From Spirometra erinaceieuropaei (lineage: Eukaryota > Platyhelminthes > Cestoda > Diphyllobothriidea > Diphyllobothriidae), in NCBI GenBank assembly GCA_902702965.1, contig CACRXP010000434.1, forward strand, positions 79,162 to 143,161: DNA of 64,000 nucleotides, read 5' to 3'. Below are positions 35,201 to 46,452 of this stretch, in pieces. Numbering within the stretch: the stretch's first letter is position 1; every line of letters begins with the position of its first letter. The notes under the pieces are model-generated. The model was given only the letters and a program-made list of their open reading frames with translations. It had not been told where the DNA came from and did no database searches. The position numbers were made by a program, and so were the translations under genes.

Positions 35201-35503
35201 AAAGTGGAATATAAGGCGGACTATAAAGCAAAGACGCTATCCTTGCTAGAAGACAGATCTACTTATAAACCACTCTCCGCGGACCCTACCAAAGCACAAA
35301 CTTCGTCTATTGATAAAGTGATGAAGCGACCAACAGGGAAAAAACAACTGTCGGGAGACAATGCTAAGTACCAGAAACAAACTGAGCCCACCATCGCTAG
35401 GATCTATGGACTACCAAAGTCCACAAAGCTGAAGTGCCTTTGCGACCGACTTTGTCGTTAATTGGCGCACCCAACTACAAGATTTCCAAGTGGCTATTCC
35501 ATT
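35199..35503 (+). pseudogene. Inverted second copy of Penelope RT N-terminal part
   Basis: Encodes the same KAKTLSLLEDRSTYKP, SSIDKV.KRPTGKKQLSGD and IARIYGLPK region as 34,877-35,164, but on the opposite strand. The two copies stand head to head with about 35 bp between them. It carries a small in-frame duplication near its start (KVEYKADYKAK) and ends at KWLFH where the gypsy sequence begins. It keeps the Trp codon that is a stop in the minus-strand copy. Confidence 0.75.
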
Positions 35504-35559
35504 AATGATACGTTTCAGCTAGCCGAGCTAGAACAGGCCACCTGCACACAGATAAGAGC

Positions 35560-36153
35560 ATGCTTTTCACTAAGTCGTTAACGTTACCAGAAGATGCAGA
35601 TGTGCGTAAGCGGTTACTCGCCCAGCTAGACCAGAAAGGCGATATGACAGTACAGGAACTGGCAGAGGAATGTGTCCGAATCACAAATATCAAGCAAGAT
35701 ACCCGGCTTATTGGAAGCACAGTTAGTCAGCCAGCTTACGTTTTCGACACAAAAACGAGACAACCACGACCGAACAGAGTTTCCCCACGGAAGCCAAAGA
35801 CAGCTTGTTGGCTGTGCGGCGGTTGGCACTACGTGAGCGAATGCCCCTATCGTAGTAGGAAGTGCTACCAATGTTCCCGTGTTGGCCATAAAGCTGCACA
35901 TTGCAGAGCAGCGCACGCTAGCCCAAGAAAGAATTGTCATGTCATTTTAGAAGACGATTCGCAAGTACTCAATTGCGAACACCGGAAATACTTGACAGTG
36001 AAAATTAACGAGAAGCCGACCGCATTACAAGTAGACACAGTTTCTGATCTGACCATAATCAGTATGCGCACATGGGAGGACATCGGTTTTTCCAGAACTG
36101 AGACCATCAGATATCATAGCATGGGCGTCGAACGAGACGCGTATGGATTTTGA
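35560..36153 (+). pseudogene. Gypsy gag nucleocapsid and protease region
   Basis: 197-residue frame. Two zinc knuckles: C83-x2-C86-x3-H90-x4-C95 and C102-x2-C105-x4-H110-x4-C115, for binding element RNA. The aspartic protease motif at 159-163 reads DTVSD, where the family has Gly at the third position, so the active site is probably dead. The frame closes soon after, before the protease domain is complete. Confidence 0.75.
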
Positions 36154-36211
36154 AGGCGTTTTTCAGGCGACTGTCAGTTTTCGAAACATGACTTGCCTCG
36201 CAGATATCTAG

Positions 36212-36669
36212 GTGTCGAAGACCCGTATCAATCTTCTCGGAAATAAAACGATCTCCGAACCGGGATTGTGGAACCGTCCCTTCGACGAAATTTGCAGCGC
36301 GGTGCACAACACTACTGAAGAGGTCCTGAAGAATAAGTATATGGAGCGCATGGAGAACGCGGCGGGCAGGTGCACGAAGACGAAGATAAGTTTGAAAGTG
36401 AAGCTAGAGAAAACGCCAATTTTCAAGCAGAGCCGACGGGTCCCGTTTGCGGTACAGTCGTCCGTAGAAGCTGAACTAGAAAGACTACAGGCAAAGGGCA
36501 TAATCTATCCTACCAATTATTCAACTTGGGCTGCTCCAGTCGTGGCGGTGAAGAAACCCAACGGACAAATAAGATTATGTGCGGATTATTCCACGGGCTT
36601 GAACGACGCACTAGAAGATTATCATTACCCGCTGCCAACCTTAGAGCAGATTTTTGCTACTCTAAATGG
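36212..36669 (+). pseudogene. Gypsy reverse transcriptase, N-terminal part
   Basis: Contains LEKTPIFKQSRRVPF, the VEAELERLQAKGII segment, WAAPVVAVKKPNGQIRLCADY and the LPTLEQIFATLNGGK segment, the usual finger and palm start of Ty3/gypsy RT. A frameshift at about 36,670 moves the rest into another frame. Confidence 0.8.
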
Positions 36670-37701
36670 GGGAAAGTCTTTGCAAGAATCGATCTATTCG
36701 AAGCTTACTTGCAAATCGAGGTGGACGAGAAATCGCAGGAACTTTTGACCATTAATACGCATAAAGGTCTCTTCAGATACACTCGTTTAAACTACGGCGT
36801 GAAAACGGCACCTAGTGTGTTCCAGCAGATCATGGACACGATGCTGACAAATTTTCCCGGGACTATTGCATACCTGGACGATATTTTGGTAGTCGGTAGC
36901 TCAGAGGAAGAGCTGACTCAAAGACTGGACCAGGTTGTGGACAATCTGATCGACTACGGCCTTAAGATCAATATGGAGAAAAGTGAATTTTTGCGGAAGG
37001 AGATCCACTATCTCGGGTTCATAATTAACAAGAATGGGCGTGCACCTGACCCAAAGAGAGTGAAGGCATTCCAGAACATGAAAGTGCCGAAAAACACGAA
37101 AGAGCTGCAATCGTTTATGGGGTTGGTCAGCTACTGCGGCCCCTTCATCCCTGGTTTGCACAGTTTAGAACCTCCACTCAGCCGACTTATGTGCAAGGAC
37201 GTGGAGTTTGTTTGGTCTCCAGCATGTCAAAGGGCATTTGATGCCATAAAGACAAAGATATGCGACTCGACTATGCAATCGCACTTCGAAGCTGACAAAG
37301 AGACCACTGTCCAGGCAGATGCCTCTGATTACGGTTTAAGCGGAGTGCTCCTTCAGAAGGACGCAGATGGGAGAGTACAGCCAATCATGCATGCCGCCAG
37401 GTCACTGACGAAGGCAGAACGGAATTATAGCCAGATCGAAAAGGACGCACTGGCTCTTATCTTCGCCGTACAGAGATTCCACCTGTTCATTTATGACAGA
37501 CCCTTCACACTGCACACTGATCATCAACCACTGAAGTTCCTTTTGGGTACTAACCGTGGTGTTCCCCAGAAGGTAGCTAGGAGAATACAACGCTTGAGTA
37601 CTATTCTTCAAAACTATGACTTTAAGATCCAATATGTGCCCACTCAGAAATTTGGAGCTCCGGACGCCTTATCACGACTGAGTGAAGGCAACGAAAATTA
37701 A
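36670..37701 (+). pseudogene. Gypsy reverse transcriptase palm and RNase H
   Basis: Continues with VFARIDLFEAYLQI (first catalytic Asp), GLFRYTRLNYGVKTAPSVFQ and the catalytic YLDD (residues 116-119 of the frame that opens at 36,526). The connection follows, then RNase H with Asp265 (QADASDYG), Glu305, Asp332 (TDHQPL) and Asp380 (GAPDALSR). All catalytic residues of both domains are present, so decay is by frameshift rather than at active sites. Confidence 0.85.
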
Positions 37702-37735
37702 GAAGACGTGGTTGTCGCCAACACGATAATGCAAG

Positions 37736-38650
37736 ATGATGACGAGTTTAAAGGTGTCATTTGGCAGTTGCCGTTTCACAGCAGACCCCCTTTTGCGTCA
37801 GGTGAAAGAGTTTATTCGGAACGGTTGGCCCAGCGACGACAAAGTACACCCGTCGATAAAGCCTTGCAGGAACAGAAAGGAACAGTTGTCTATCACGGAA
37901 GACTGCATAATGTGCGATGGTAAAGTGGTGATCCCAGCCAGATACCAACAACAAGTTTTGCGGGAGCTCCATGCCGGACATCAGGGTATGACCCGCATGA
38001 AACAACTGGCCCGCAAGTACGTATATTGGCCGGGAATTGATAACGACGTGGAGTCTTTCGTTCGAAGCTGCGGCCCGTGTGAACATGAAGCTAAGAACCC
38101 ACCGAGATTACCGCCCGTGCCATGGCCAGAGGTAACGAGACCTTGGAGTAGAGTCCATATGGACTTCGCGGGTCCGTTTTTTAACCGAATGTTTCTAATA
38201 GTTGACGATGCATGGTCCAAGTGGCTAGAAGTTTTCGACGTCTCGGCAGCGACCGCTGATCTCACGACAAGGAAGACGGAAGAAGTAATAGCGAAATACG
38301 GCATCCCCACGGAGATTGTGACGGATAACGGCACTCAGTTCGCGTCATCGGTTTTCCAACAACTGTGTCAGAAATGGGGGATTCGACATGTGACGTCACC
38401 ACCATTCCATCAACAATCGAATGGCCAGGCAGAAGGTTTCGTCGACACGTTCAAGAGACCGATGAAAAAGATGTGGAACACTGGTGATAAACTGGAGTAT
38501 CTCAACACATTCCTTTTTGCCTATCGAACAACTCCAAAAAGTGATCTTCGTGGCCAGACACCAGCCGAACGGTTTTTGGGACGACAGCCGGATACGCGAC
38601 TACAGTACCTACAACCGGGAGCTCGAGTTCCAAAAACAACAAAGCATTAA
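37736..38650 (+). pseudogene. Gypsy integrase
   Basis: 304-residue frame. The zinc-binding HHCC motif is at H79, H82, C112 and C115. The core DDE triad is at D143 (HMDFAGP), D197 (VTDNGTQF) and E233 (NGQAEGF), with the normal 35-residue spacing of the last two. The Arg usually following the Glu is Gly. The frame ends at a TAA (38,648-38,650) in the middle of the protein. Confidence 0.85.
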
Positions 38651-38668
38651 TTTCGCGAGGGAGAGGAG

Positions 38669-39223
38669 GTGTTTGCTCGCAACTACAAAATCCAACAGGA
38701 ACCCTGGATAGAGGGTATAATAAGAAAATCCAGAGGTGTTGTGTTTGACGTGGAGACAGCAGCCGGAAAAATAAAGAGGCATGCTAATCAGCACAGGACT
38801 AGATATACCAGAGACAGCCAAATGGCACTCGACCTGCTGTGTGCTACCTTCGAGGTACCGACCCCCAAGGTAGACAGTCAGACAACACTACCTGTTGTTC
38901 GTAGAAGTAGCAGAAGAACGCAACCACCAAGGAAACTGGTCTTGAACCAGAAGAAGAAGAGGTACGAGGTCCAACTTTCAAAAGCGGGAGGTTTCATGGA
39001 AAGTGAAAGCGGCGTAGAGCCACGGCTTAAGGCGCTGAACAGGGAACCACGCCGACGGCGCGAGACACGCGTGAATTTAGACGGCCAACCGGCGTGCACT
39101 GCAGGGCCGAGCACGTGTGGTGGTTTTGCGCACGCGTGCGGCCCAAATCAATGGCTGGTCGAACATTCAAGACGTCTCCACCGGGAGGCCATCGCGCACA
39201 CGTCAATGGACGGAATGTTCTAG
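38669..39223 (+). pseudogene. Gypsy integrase C-terminal extension
   Basis: Same frame as the integrase, after the internal TAA. It starts with EEVFARNYK and continues through VFDVETAAGKIKRHANQHRTRY, a typical Ty3/gypsy integrase tail, then a basic, low-complexity end. It overlaps the beginning of the LTR-like region. Confidence 0.7.
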
Positions 39224-39357
39224 AACGCACAGGAGCCACTATAAATAGCGCATCTGTCTTACGAGTCATAACCTCCTTCAAGTCCGCAAGTTCCCAATAA
39301 AGCACTTGTCCTCCGAACCGATTTTATTCCTGTCCAACCTTCTACCGTGTCATAACA
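39216..39357 (+). repeat. Candidate gypsy 3' LTR (minimum extent)
   Basis: Begins TGTTCTAGAAC and ends CATAACA. It contains ATAAATA (39,241 on) as a TATA-like box and AATAAA at 39,295-39,300. There is no second LTR in the window to set the boundaries, so the true start may lie further upstream. Confidence 0.4.
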
Positions 39358-40488
39358 AACAACATGGAAGAGAGGGAGGGTAAAACGATGGGAGGAAAAA
39401 TGAAAAGATCAAACGGCGTCTGTGGGTCTTATGTGCTACGGAGGACTTCCTGAGTCCTTAAGCATTTGTTTGATCTCAAGGAAGGGAAAAACGTCTGAAT
39501 AGGTAATAACCTGGATTTAAACCTTTAGTGAATACCGACTAAATGTAATATCAAAAAGGGTTTTGATGACGCAAATGGGTGAAATCTATCAAACAAGCCA
39601 CATCCTACGTCTTTCATAAGCTGCTAAAAGTATTCAAAAAGTACAAATTTGAAAGAAAAAATATGAACAAAAGGAGCACATGCAGGCGGAAAAGGGGAGG
39701 ACACCACAATTGCCAATAGGCTGGACCAGCTGTGCAGCGGTACTCCCTCGAGCAACTAATCTCTGAATCCCAGTTGACAGCCGTTATCCGGGCATACCGG
39801 TGTGTTCCCTCTAAGTTACATTCATCAGGGTCGATTATGCTTTTCAGCAGACGATCAAATATTATGTTCAACCCACAATTAACAACACGTCGATATTATA
39901 GTGAATAGTCAGTCAAATTGTAAAGAAGCCAGCATGAGTTCAACTGCACTTTTATCAACTTTTATTTCTTTAACGTCACCGAGCCCCTAGAGTGTGTCAA
40001 ATATTCTGCCCTGTCGGTTAGATGTGGTTATGCAGCCCCACCAGATGGACACAGAACTGTTGGGATTGTGGTTAGGAGTTAGAAGTTGGGTCAACCATTT
40101 CACAACCGGTCAAATTGGAACCGCGCATTCCCAATAGTTTTTCTTTTGCATACAGTTACTTGACCCCGTCGCCTGTGCGTTTCGCGGTCCCATCTGGTAA
40201 AAGCCCTATTACTACCGGTCCCATATTCAGGTGGCTGGGGTTTGTTTACTGCAGGTAGGGCTACATAACCGCATCTGACCACCTTGCCTTCAGTCGTGTG
40301 ACATGTGTTCGAATTGTTTGCAGTAGTGTCTGATGCCAACTAAAGTTGTCAGATGTTGTGTGCGATCAACCCGGAATTTGTTTACTCGATTGCTTGTGTA
40401 GGCAGAAGTAACAAAAAGAATACTATTTTCTGGGGAACGTTATCTGCGCGCGTCAATTAACGTTCCCTAATCGCACTCCCCGATAGGG

Positions 40489-40495
40489 TAAAAAA
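40489..40495 (+). promoter_or_regulatory. Mutated TATA box, gene E
   Basis: TAAAAAA stands where all other copies have TATAAAA. Flanks (GATAGGG before, GGGAGAGCGG after) confirm the alignment. Confidence 0.7.
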
Positions 40496-40548
40496 GGGAG
40501 AGCGGATTGGGTGGCTGCATCGTCAAAGCAAACAGGACATCAGAAGGG

Positions 40549-40800
40549 ATGACACTGAAACCATTGCTAGCAATTTTACTTCTCGGCGTGCTGGTGCAGA
40601 TGACCCTGGCGAAGACTGCGAGGAAGGAGGAACCAGAGGAGGATCTGTCGAAGGGGGAGGTCAGTGCGAAGGAGGACGAGGGTGCAGTGTCTCCAGCCTG
40701 CGGTGGCGGTTGGTGGGGTGGCTGTCATCACCATCACGGATGTTGCTGGCGTCGCTGCTGCCACCACCATCATGGCTGCGGCTGGGGTTGGGGTTGGTAA
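40549..40800 (+). CDS. HCW peptide, copy E (probably decaying)
   Basis: 83 residues if started at the ATG at 40,549. The ATG used by all other copies is CTG here (40,555). A chance ATG two codons upstream restores a start, giving MTLKPLLAILLLGVLVQMTLA as signal peptide. The pro-region is intact. The core has lost one CC-polyHis cassette: only GCHHHHG, CCWRRCC and HHHHGCGWGWGW remain, with seven Cys. With the TATA mutation there are three changes in one copy, so expression is doubtful. It could still be translated from the new ATG if transcribed. Confidence 0.5.
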   Translation: MTLKPLLAILLLGVLVQMTLAKTARKEEPEEDLSKGEVSAKEDEGAVSPACGGGWWGGCHHHHGCCWRRCCHHHHGCGWGWGW

Positions 40801-40830
40801 ACACGCATAGTGCGTCATTTCCTGCTAGCC

Positions 40831-40836
40831 AATAAA
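40831..40836 (+). terminator. AATAAA polyA signal, gene E
   Basis: AATAAA 30 bp after the stop, followed by GAGTTTGTCACTTACTTGTG. Confidence 0.65.
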
Positions 40837-41107
40837 GAGTTTGTCACTTACTTGTGCCTTGTCTGCTTGAACTACATGTCAAATCTGTGATGTCAAAGAA
40901 CTGTTTGGATTTACATCAAAAGATTAGTTTTGAGCTGGAGTTCTTGTGGAAATGCGGACTAGGAAGGGCGAAATTTAACTAACCACCCAACCGTCCTTCT
41001 CTTATAATCCAAGCCTACCGTACTCAGTGTGGCCGTACTAACTCCGGCCTTGCTGATACGCGGAACCATTGTTAACAGAGTGCTGGGCATTTTCTTACAT
41101 CTGCTAT

Positions 41108-41787
41108 GTGTAATAGTGTATTTTAGGGTAATAGGCAATGCACTTGCTGACCATATTGTAAACGGCACATACAATATAAATGTTAAATCCACGTCTTACT
41201 AAAATGTTGTGAGTAACTGATTTCTTCACGGCAAACGTTTTTTTTCAGCACGGGGCTGCGAAGTGTGCGGCAGGCAGTCGTTTAAATGTACTCATGAAAT
41301 TTCGAGTGCAGTTATATACAATCAGCATAATGTGCATTCATTTGCATAGTTTGAGAGGGAAAATTTCATTAAAAGTCAGGGATGTGTTAAGTAGGGATGA
41401 AATCAAGAAATGAAATTTACGGCTGGCCGCAGATTGGCCTGCAGTGAGAGTCGTCGTTTATCAAAGATCAAACGATCCAGCTGCCTTTTGAATACAGCCA
41501 TTGTATCAGATGCCACCATTTCACTTGGGAGTAAGGTCCACGGTCGAACAACACGCTGGATGAAGGAAAACTTCCGATGGTCTAGGCGTGTACGCTCCCG
41601 CTTGACTTTGTACGGATGAGCGCGCAGGTGACTCATGGTCGTGAATTCAAAGACCTCTTCGGTTTTGAGCGAGCATTCATGCCCGCGGATAATGCGGAAT
41701 GTCCATAACAGTTCACGCCTCATTCGTCTATAGGATAGGGTGAACAAATTTAGATGGATCAGTCGTTCTGGGCATGAAAAAAGGTAT
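41108..41787 (-). mobile_element. LINE 3' end inserted in unit E
   Basis: The minus-strand frame 41,403-41,747 reads MFTLSYRRMRRELLWTF, LRAHPYKVKRERTRLDHRKF, FIQRVVRPWTLLPSEMV and AVFKRQLDRL, a non-LTR RT C-terminal tail. The 3' end lies at about 41,110. The unit's own sequence (ACATCTGCTATG, then GAAGCTAAGAAAAGG) is interrupted exactly here. The same insertion is found in unit G, and its remainder in F'. Confidence 0.75.
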
Positions 41788-43240
41788 GAAGCTAAGAAAA
41801 GGACAAAGTCTAGTTTTTAACCATCGGGATGGCGATGCTGGTCACTGGACGCCGTGGTGTGGCGTTGTGGTTTGATGGGGTTTTTACGGCACTTTCGTGC
41901 CCCATACAGTGGTTCGGTGCGTTGTGTGCGAACCCGGCCTGTGTGTGGCACACACACTGTCGGGTTGCTTAGCTCTATCATCGCCTGTGTCCGCACCCAC
42001 CGATGGCTGTTTCATCATTGTCTTGCTCTTGGGGTCAGGTGGGTGAAGGAAGTGTGCGTGGCAGATACTGCGCTAGCCAGCAAATGTTTCCCTAGTCAGA
42101 CCGGCCCTACGTGATACCGAATGCTGAGTAGACCCCTTTTTAAGTTTGTCATGGGAGCAACAGTCGAGAATGAGATATATCATTGCCGTCCTGCGCAGTC
42201 TCCTTAGCCATATGTTTGCATACTGGTGACCATCTTGACTTATGCTCTGGCTAGGGAAAGAGAGTAAGAACTCAATTCTGTAATGGCTGGCTTATTTGTC
42301 CCCCAAAAGGGAATCCTTGCAGGTGTTCATAGTATTGAGGAAAACAGAATTTATGCTGGCCCTTGCGGAAGCCCAAATGTCTGTTGGATAGCATTTCCGA
42401 TGAGGAAAACGGTCGCGACTGGGCCCTGTTCCTCATCGGATCCTGCTTCCACACCGTGTGCTCTCAAGTTGGTTGCCATGCCGCAGTGTATGCTTTAAAC
42501 TGCCATCAGAGTGTCTGCTGTCCTCGGCTCCGCGGGGACAAACTTGCCCGTAGTTTTGGGAGGCAAAAACAGTCACCCTCAACTATATGGCGGTGAAGGC
42601 GTGGGTGGTTATAGCGGTTGAAATTGCCGGGTTTGTCATGGGAGGAATAGTCGTGGATGAGTTATATCGTTGCCGTCCTGCGCAGTCTACCTAGTTTGCA
42701 TACTGATGACCATTTTGACCTATGCTCTGGCTAGGGAAAAAGAGTAAGATCTTAATTCTGTAATGGCTGGCTTTTTGTCCCATGGAAGCGAATCTGTGCA
42801 GGCGTTCATAGTATTGAGGAAAACAGAATTGATGCTGGCCCTTGTGGAGGCACAAATTTCGGGTGGATAGCGTTTCCGATGAGGTAAACGGTCGCGACTG
42901 GGATCTGTTCCTTACCGCATTCTGCTCTAAGTTAGGTGGAAAAAACCTCCACTGTGATTCTCGGACACGTTCCAGTGTTTTGGAAATGTTTCCGGACTAG
43001 TAAAGCCTAGATTGCATCGTCTGAACCTACGGTGTCTCACTCAGAATTTTGACGGGGAGTGTTTTATGTTATTTGTGCATATGCTCCCCCGGCGTCACTT
43101 CCCGCTTAGAATGACCCCCAACCCTCTAGCGCCCAAACTTGCGAATAAACGAAATTGCAAAAAATGGCGGTATGAGCACCAACCGATGGCATAGGCGAAC
43201 AAAAACGCCAACATTGTACTTAGGCGTGAATTTAAAATAT

Positions 43241-43412
43241 ACCGACATAATAACATTACCAACAAAGACAAGGGAGACTGGTCGTTGTCGGTAATGCCAT
43301 TCTGCCTATATCATACGCAGCTGTGCGGCTGCTGGGTGGGATCGAGAGAAAGTCCGTAAGGCACAACGGAACGAGTGAGTTTCGTAAGAACGATCGGTGA
43401 GCGCCCCCTTCC
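43241..43412 (+). mobile_element. 5'-inverted SINE in unit E
   Basis: Same insertion as in units B, F and F'. The left hairpin arm is decayed (CGACATAATAACATTACCAA) while the right arm is kept. Flanks ATTTAAAATATA and AGTTCAAATATA are the target-site duplication. Confidence 0.6.
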
Positions 43413-46228
43413 AGTTCAAATATACCGCCTAATACTGAACCTTATGACTGGCCTTAGTCATAATGTCCAGCATTAGCTCACATACCCAGCCTTTATTCTT
43501 AAACTACAAACGAATTTAACTCCAGCCTAAATCCAGCAAAATGTAGGTGTTAATTTTAGGCAGGGGAGATGGCGACTAATGAATCTGGACCTACGTCTCC
43601 TGCCAGACGTAAATTACATCAATGCAATTCAGGGCGTGAAAACCATCATGTCCTAGACTTAAGCCCAGCTCGCCAGCACATTCATCTCCTCTACACGTAC
43701 TTGCCTTGCTGAATTTATTCCAGGTGCATTACAGTTCAAGGAGCTGCACAACAGATTCAGTCGACCGAAGTGGGGTCCGGATGACTTGGCGCAGGCGTTG
43801 ACCGGGAAGAGTGCGGAGTCGGCTCACAAGTACCGCCGTCTATGCTTGTAGATGTACACCTTTTTGCCTCATACGCCGCACCATCCATTGCACCCAATTC
43901 CATCATAAGTTGGTTGTGAGACTCGGGCAGTCGACTAGAGCGAGAGACGTCAACTCTGGAGAAATCGTCCTCACGGCACATTTGCGTATCTTATACAAGT
44001 ATGAATCGACGATGCTAAAATCCAACAACAACAACAACCACCCACATAACACACATCTAATACAGAAAGAAGATGCTTGAAATCCAGTGCGGATTAACCC
44101 CTGGCCGTCCTCTTCATAGGTGCTTAATGAGTTGGTGATATTGACGGTACGCACACGGGTACTCAGCAAGGCTCTATTAACTATGGACTAAAAGCATGTG
44201 CTGAGCAAAGGCATCCGGGAGCTGTGGAAACCTAACCAGGCTTCAAAAACTGTCTCTCTGACCCCGTCGATAAACAGAACGTCCGGACAGGCAATAGCCT
44301 GAATTTGAACTTTTCTCGAATTTCCTCATCAGGTGATATCAACAAGGGTTTCGACGATATGGAAAGTTAGAATAATCCAAACAAGCCACATTCCAGGTCT
44401 CTAATCGGTCTGCTAAGCGTAATTTAAAAATGCCAACATACAAAGGAACACCCGCAGACGGAAAACGGGAAGACCTTGCAAGTGCTGATTGGCTGGGTCA
44501 CCAGTCCAAGCAATAGTTCACTCTGGCAATGTTCCCAGTCGCTTTTACTCTCTACGTTATATTATACCTTCAAGGCTGTGACAAAATATAAAATGAACTG
44601 GAATTCTTGTTGAAATGTGAACCAGAAAAGTAGGCATTAAGCCACCCAGACGACCGTCATCTATTCTGGAATCCTGCCTATTCAACGTAGGCGACATGCA
44701 ACGTGGAAGAGAGTTGAATTGAAGCTGCCGGATTTTTAGAATCGCTAAATTTAAGCTGATCGATAGGGGAAACATGGCATATTCAGGGTGACCGTACTAG
44801 TCACGATCATGTTCACAGTTTACTGGGTGTTAGGAATCTCCTGGTAAGTGTTATGCGAAAGCTAAACAAAGGGCAAAGTGCGGTTTTGGTGATGAAGTTG
44901 GCGTGGCTAGACGTCATGGTGTGCCGCAGTAGTCTGTGTGATCATTGCAGCACTTTCGGGCGTGTGATATCTAAATCATTCCTACGGTGGTTTGGTACGC
45001 GATGTGAGAACACGTTCGTGCCTGCCTTGCTGAATTTATTCCAGGTGCACTGCAGTTCAAGGAGCTGCGCAACAGATTCACTCGACCGAAGTGGATTTCG
45101 GATGACTTGGCGCAGGCGTTGACCGGGAAGAGTGTGGAGTTGGCCGTGTATGCATTTAGTGGCTCGCCTTACTTGCTCTTACGCCGCACCATCCACTGCA
45201 CCCAATCCCATCATAAGTTGGTTGTGAGACTCGGACAGTTGACTATAGCGGGCATGATTGACATTGTAGGACCCATTCTTGCAGCACATTAGCTTAGGCC
45301 TAACAGTAAAAAGGCCGAAGTGCTACAGTGCCATCACGACAGGCTAACAGTCGTGGCCTGGCAAAGCCGACATCTGACGGAATAGGTGAGCCCATCTTAG
45401 GTCTGAGTGTCCGGCTTCACCGACTCCTTCGTGTATTGACTGTTATGCCAGTCTGATCCACGTGAGTTCCCACCTGACCTCGCAGTGTTCTGGGCATTCT
45501 GCAGTCGCCGGCACGTTGCGTGTGCAGCACGCGTAGGTATTCTCTTTTGTATTTTTTATCCACTGCGTTCTAGCTCGGAGCGGGTATCTCGCCATTTTCC
45601 TGCATTGGAGAGATTTGAGGGAGAATGAGAGACAGAATATGATAGATGCTGCGCTCAAATCTGCCCTGTTATAAATTAGTCCACGTGCATGTCACTGGCG
45701 TTGCAAGCACTCTGTAGGGCACTCAGTGGCTTTATGTGGTTTCACGGAACTGCTTTTCGAACGAGGTCTTCGGGAGACTCACCCTAGCTCTTCCTAATAC
45801 TGGCTTGGGATTTACTACTGGAAAGCTTTAACAAACTAATATGTCCTTCGCACATGGCCGTATTGTCAAACAATGGAAGATTTGAAAAGAAAGAAGATGA
45901 TATCAGCAGAACTTTTGACGACATTCAAGGTTAATAGTTATCAAATAAGGTGTCTTCCAAGCCCTTGGCTTGTGCCTATGTCTGTTCTAAGTAAAGATTT
46001 TTTCAAGCAAGTGGAGAATAGAGGAGAAATAATATGAGCTACATGAAGGAGCGGGAGGCTAAAATGACGAGAGGGAAAAAGAAAAGAGCAAAAGGCGTCT
46101 GTGGGTTTTTATGTGCTACGGGGGACCTCTTGAACCGTTAAGAATTTGCTTGATCTCACAGGTAGTAATCTGGATTTAAATTTCTACTGAATATCAACTG
46201 AAGATAATATCAACAAGGATTTAAATGA

Positions 46229-46452
46229 CGCGTATTACAGGAGGCCGCCAACATTCACAGGCGACGGCCAGTAAGCCGAGGCAGAGAAGGAAGAAAAAAA
46301 AAATCGATCAGCCCAGGGCCAACTAATGCGGCAGTCTATTCAAAAATGCTGATCGATTTTTTCACTTGACGCTTTGACAATGGAGAGCAGCCCCAGCTCT
46401 TCGAAACGTCAGCCAGAAAAGTTCCCCGATCCGGTGAGCAATTCATTCTCCT
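46229..46452 (+). mobile_element. Small hairpin-bearing insertion
   Basis: Interrupts the linker block between GATTTAAATGACGCG and CAAATAAGCCACA; about 16 bp of the original site is missing. It contains a perfect 15-bp inverted repeat (46,298-46,312 and 46,348-46,362, AAAAAATCGATCAGC and its complement) and then a hammerhead-like motif. It carries no coding frame. Type unknown; a non-autonomous Penelope derivative is possible. Confidence 0.45.
46375..46407 (+). ncRNA. Hammerhead-like motif in the insertion
   Basis: A degenerate leader (TTGACAAT where CTGATGAT is expected) is followed by a 7-bp hairpin with one wobble (46,382-46,388 with 46,396-46,402, loop 7 nt) and GAAAC. Same spacing as at 5,618 and 31,461. 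Probably inactive. Confidence 0.25.

Larger units (their letters stand above)
35504..39357 (+). mobile_element. Ty3/gypsy retrotransposon, 5'-truncated and broken
   Basis: In order: gag zinc knuckles, protease, reverse transcriptase, RNase H, integrase and a C-terminal extension, then an LTR-like end. This order is Ty3/gypsy. There is no 5' LTR and no N-terminal gag: the element starts abruptly next to the Penelope fragment. At least two frameshifts (about 36,670 and about 37,710-37,790) and one stop (38,648) interrupt pol. The 3' end abuts HCW unit E. Confidence 0.8.
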
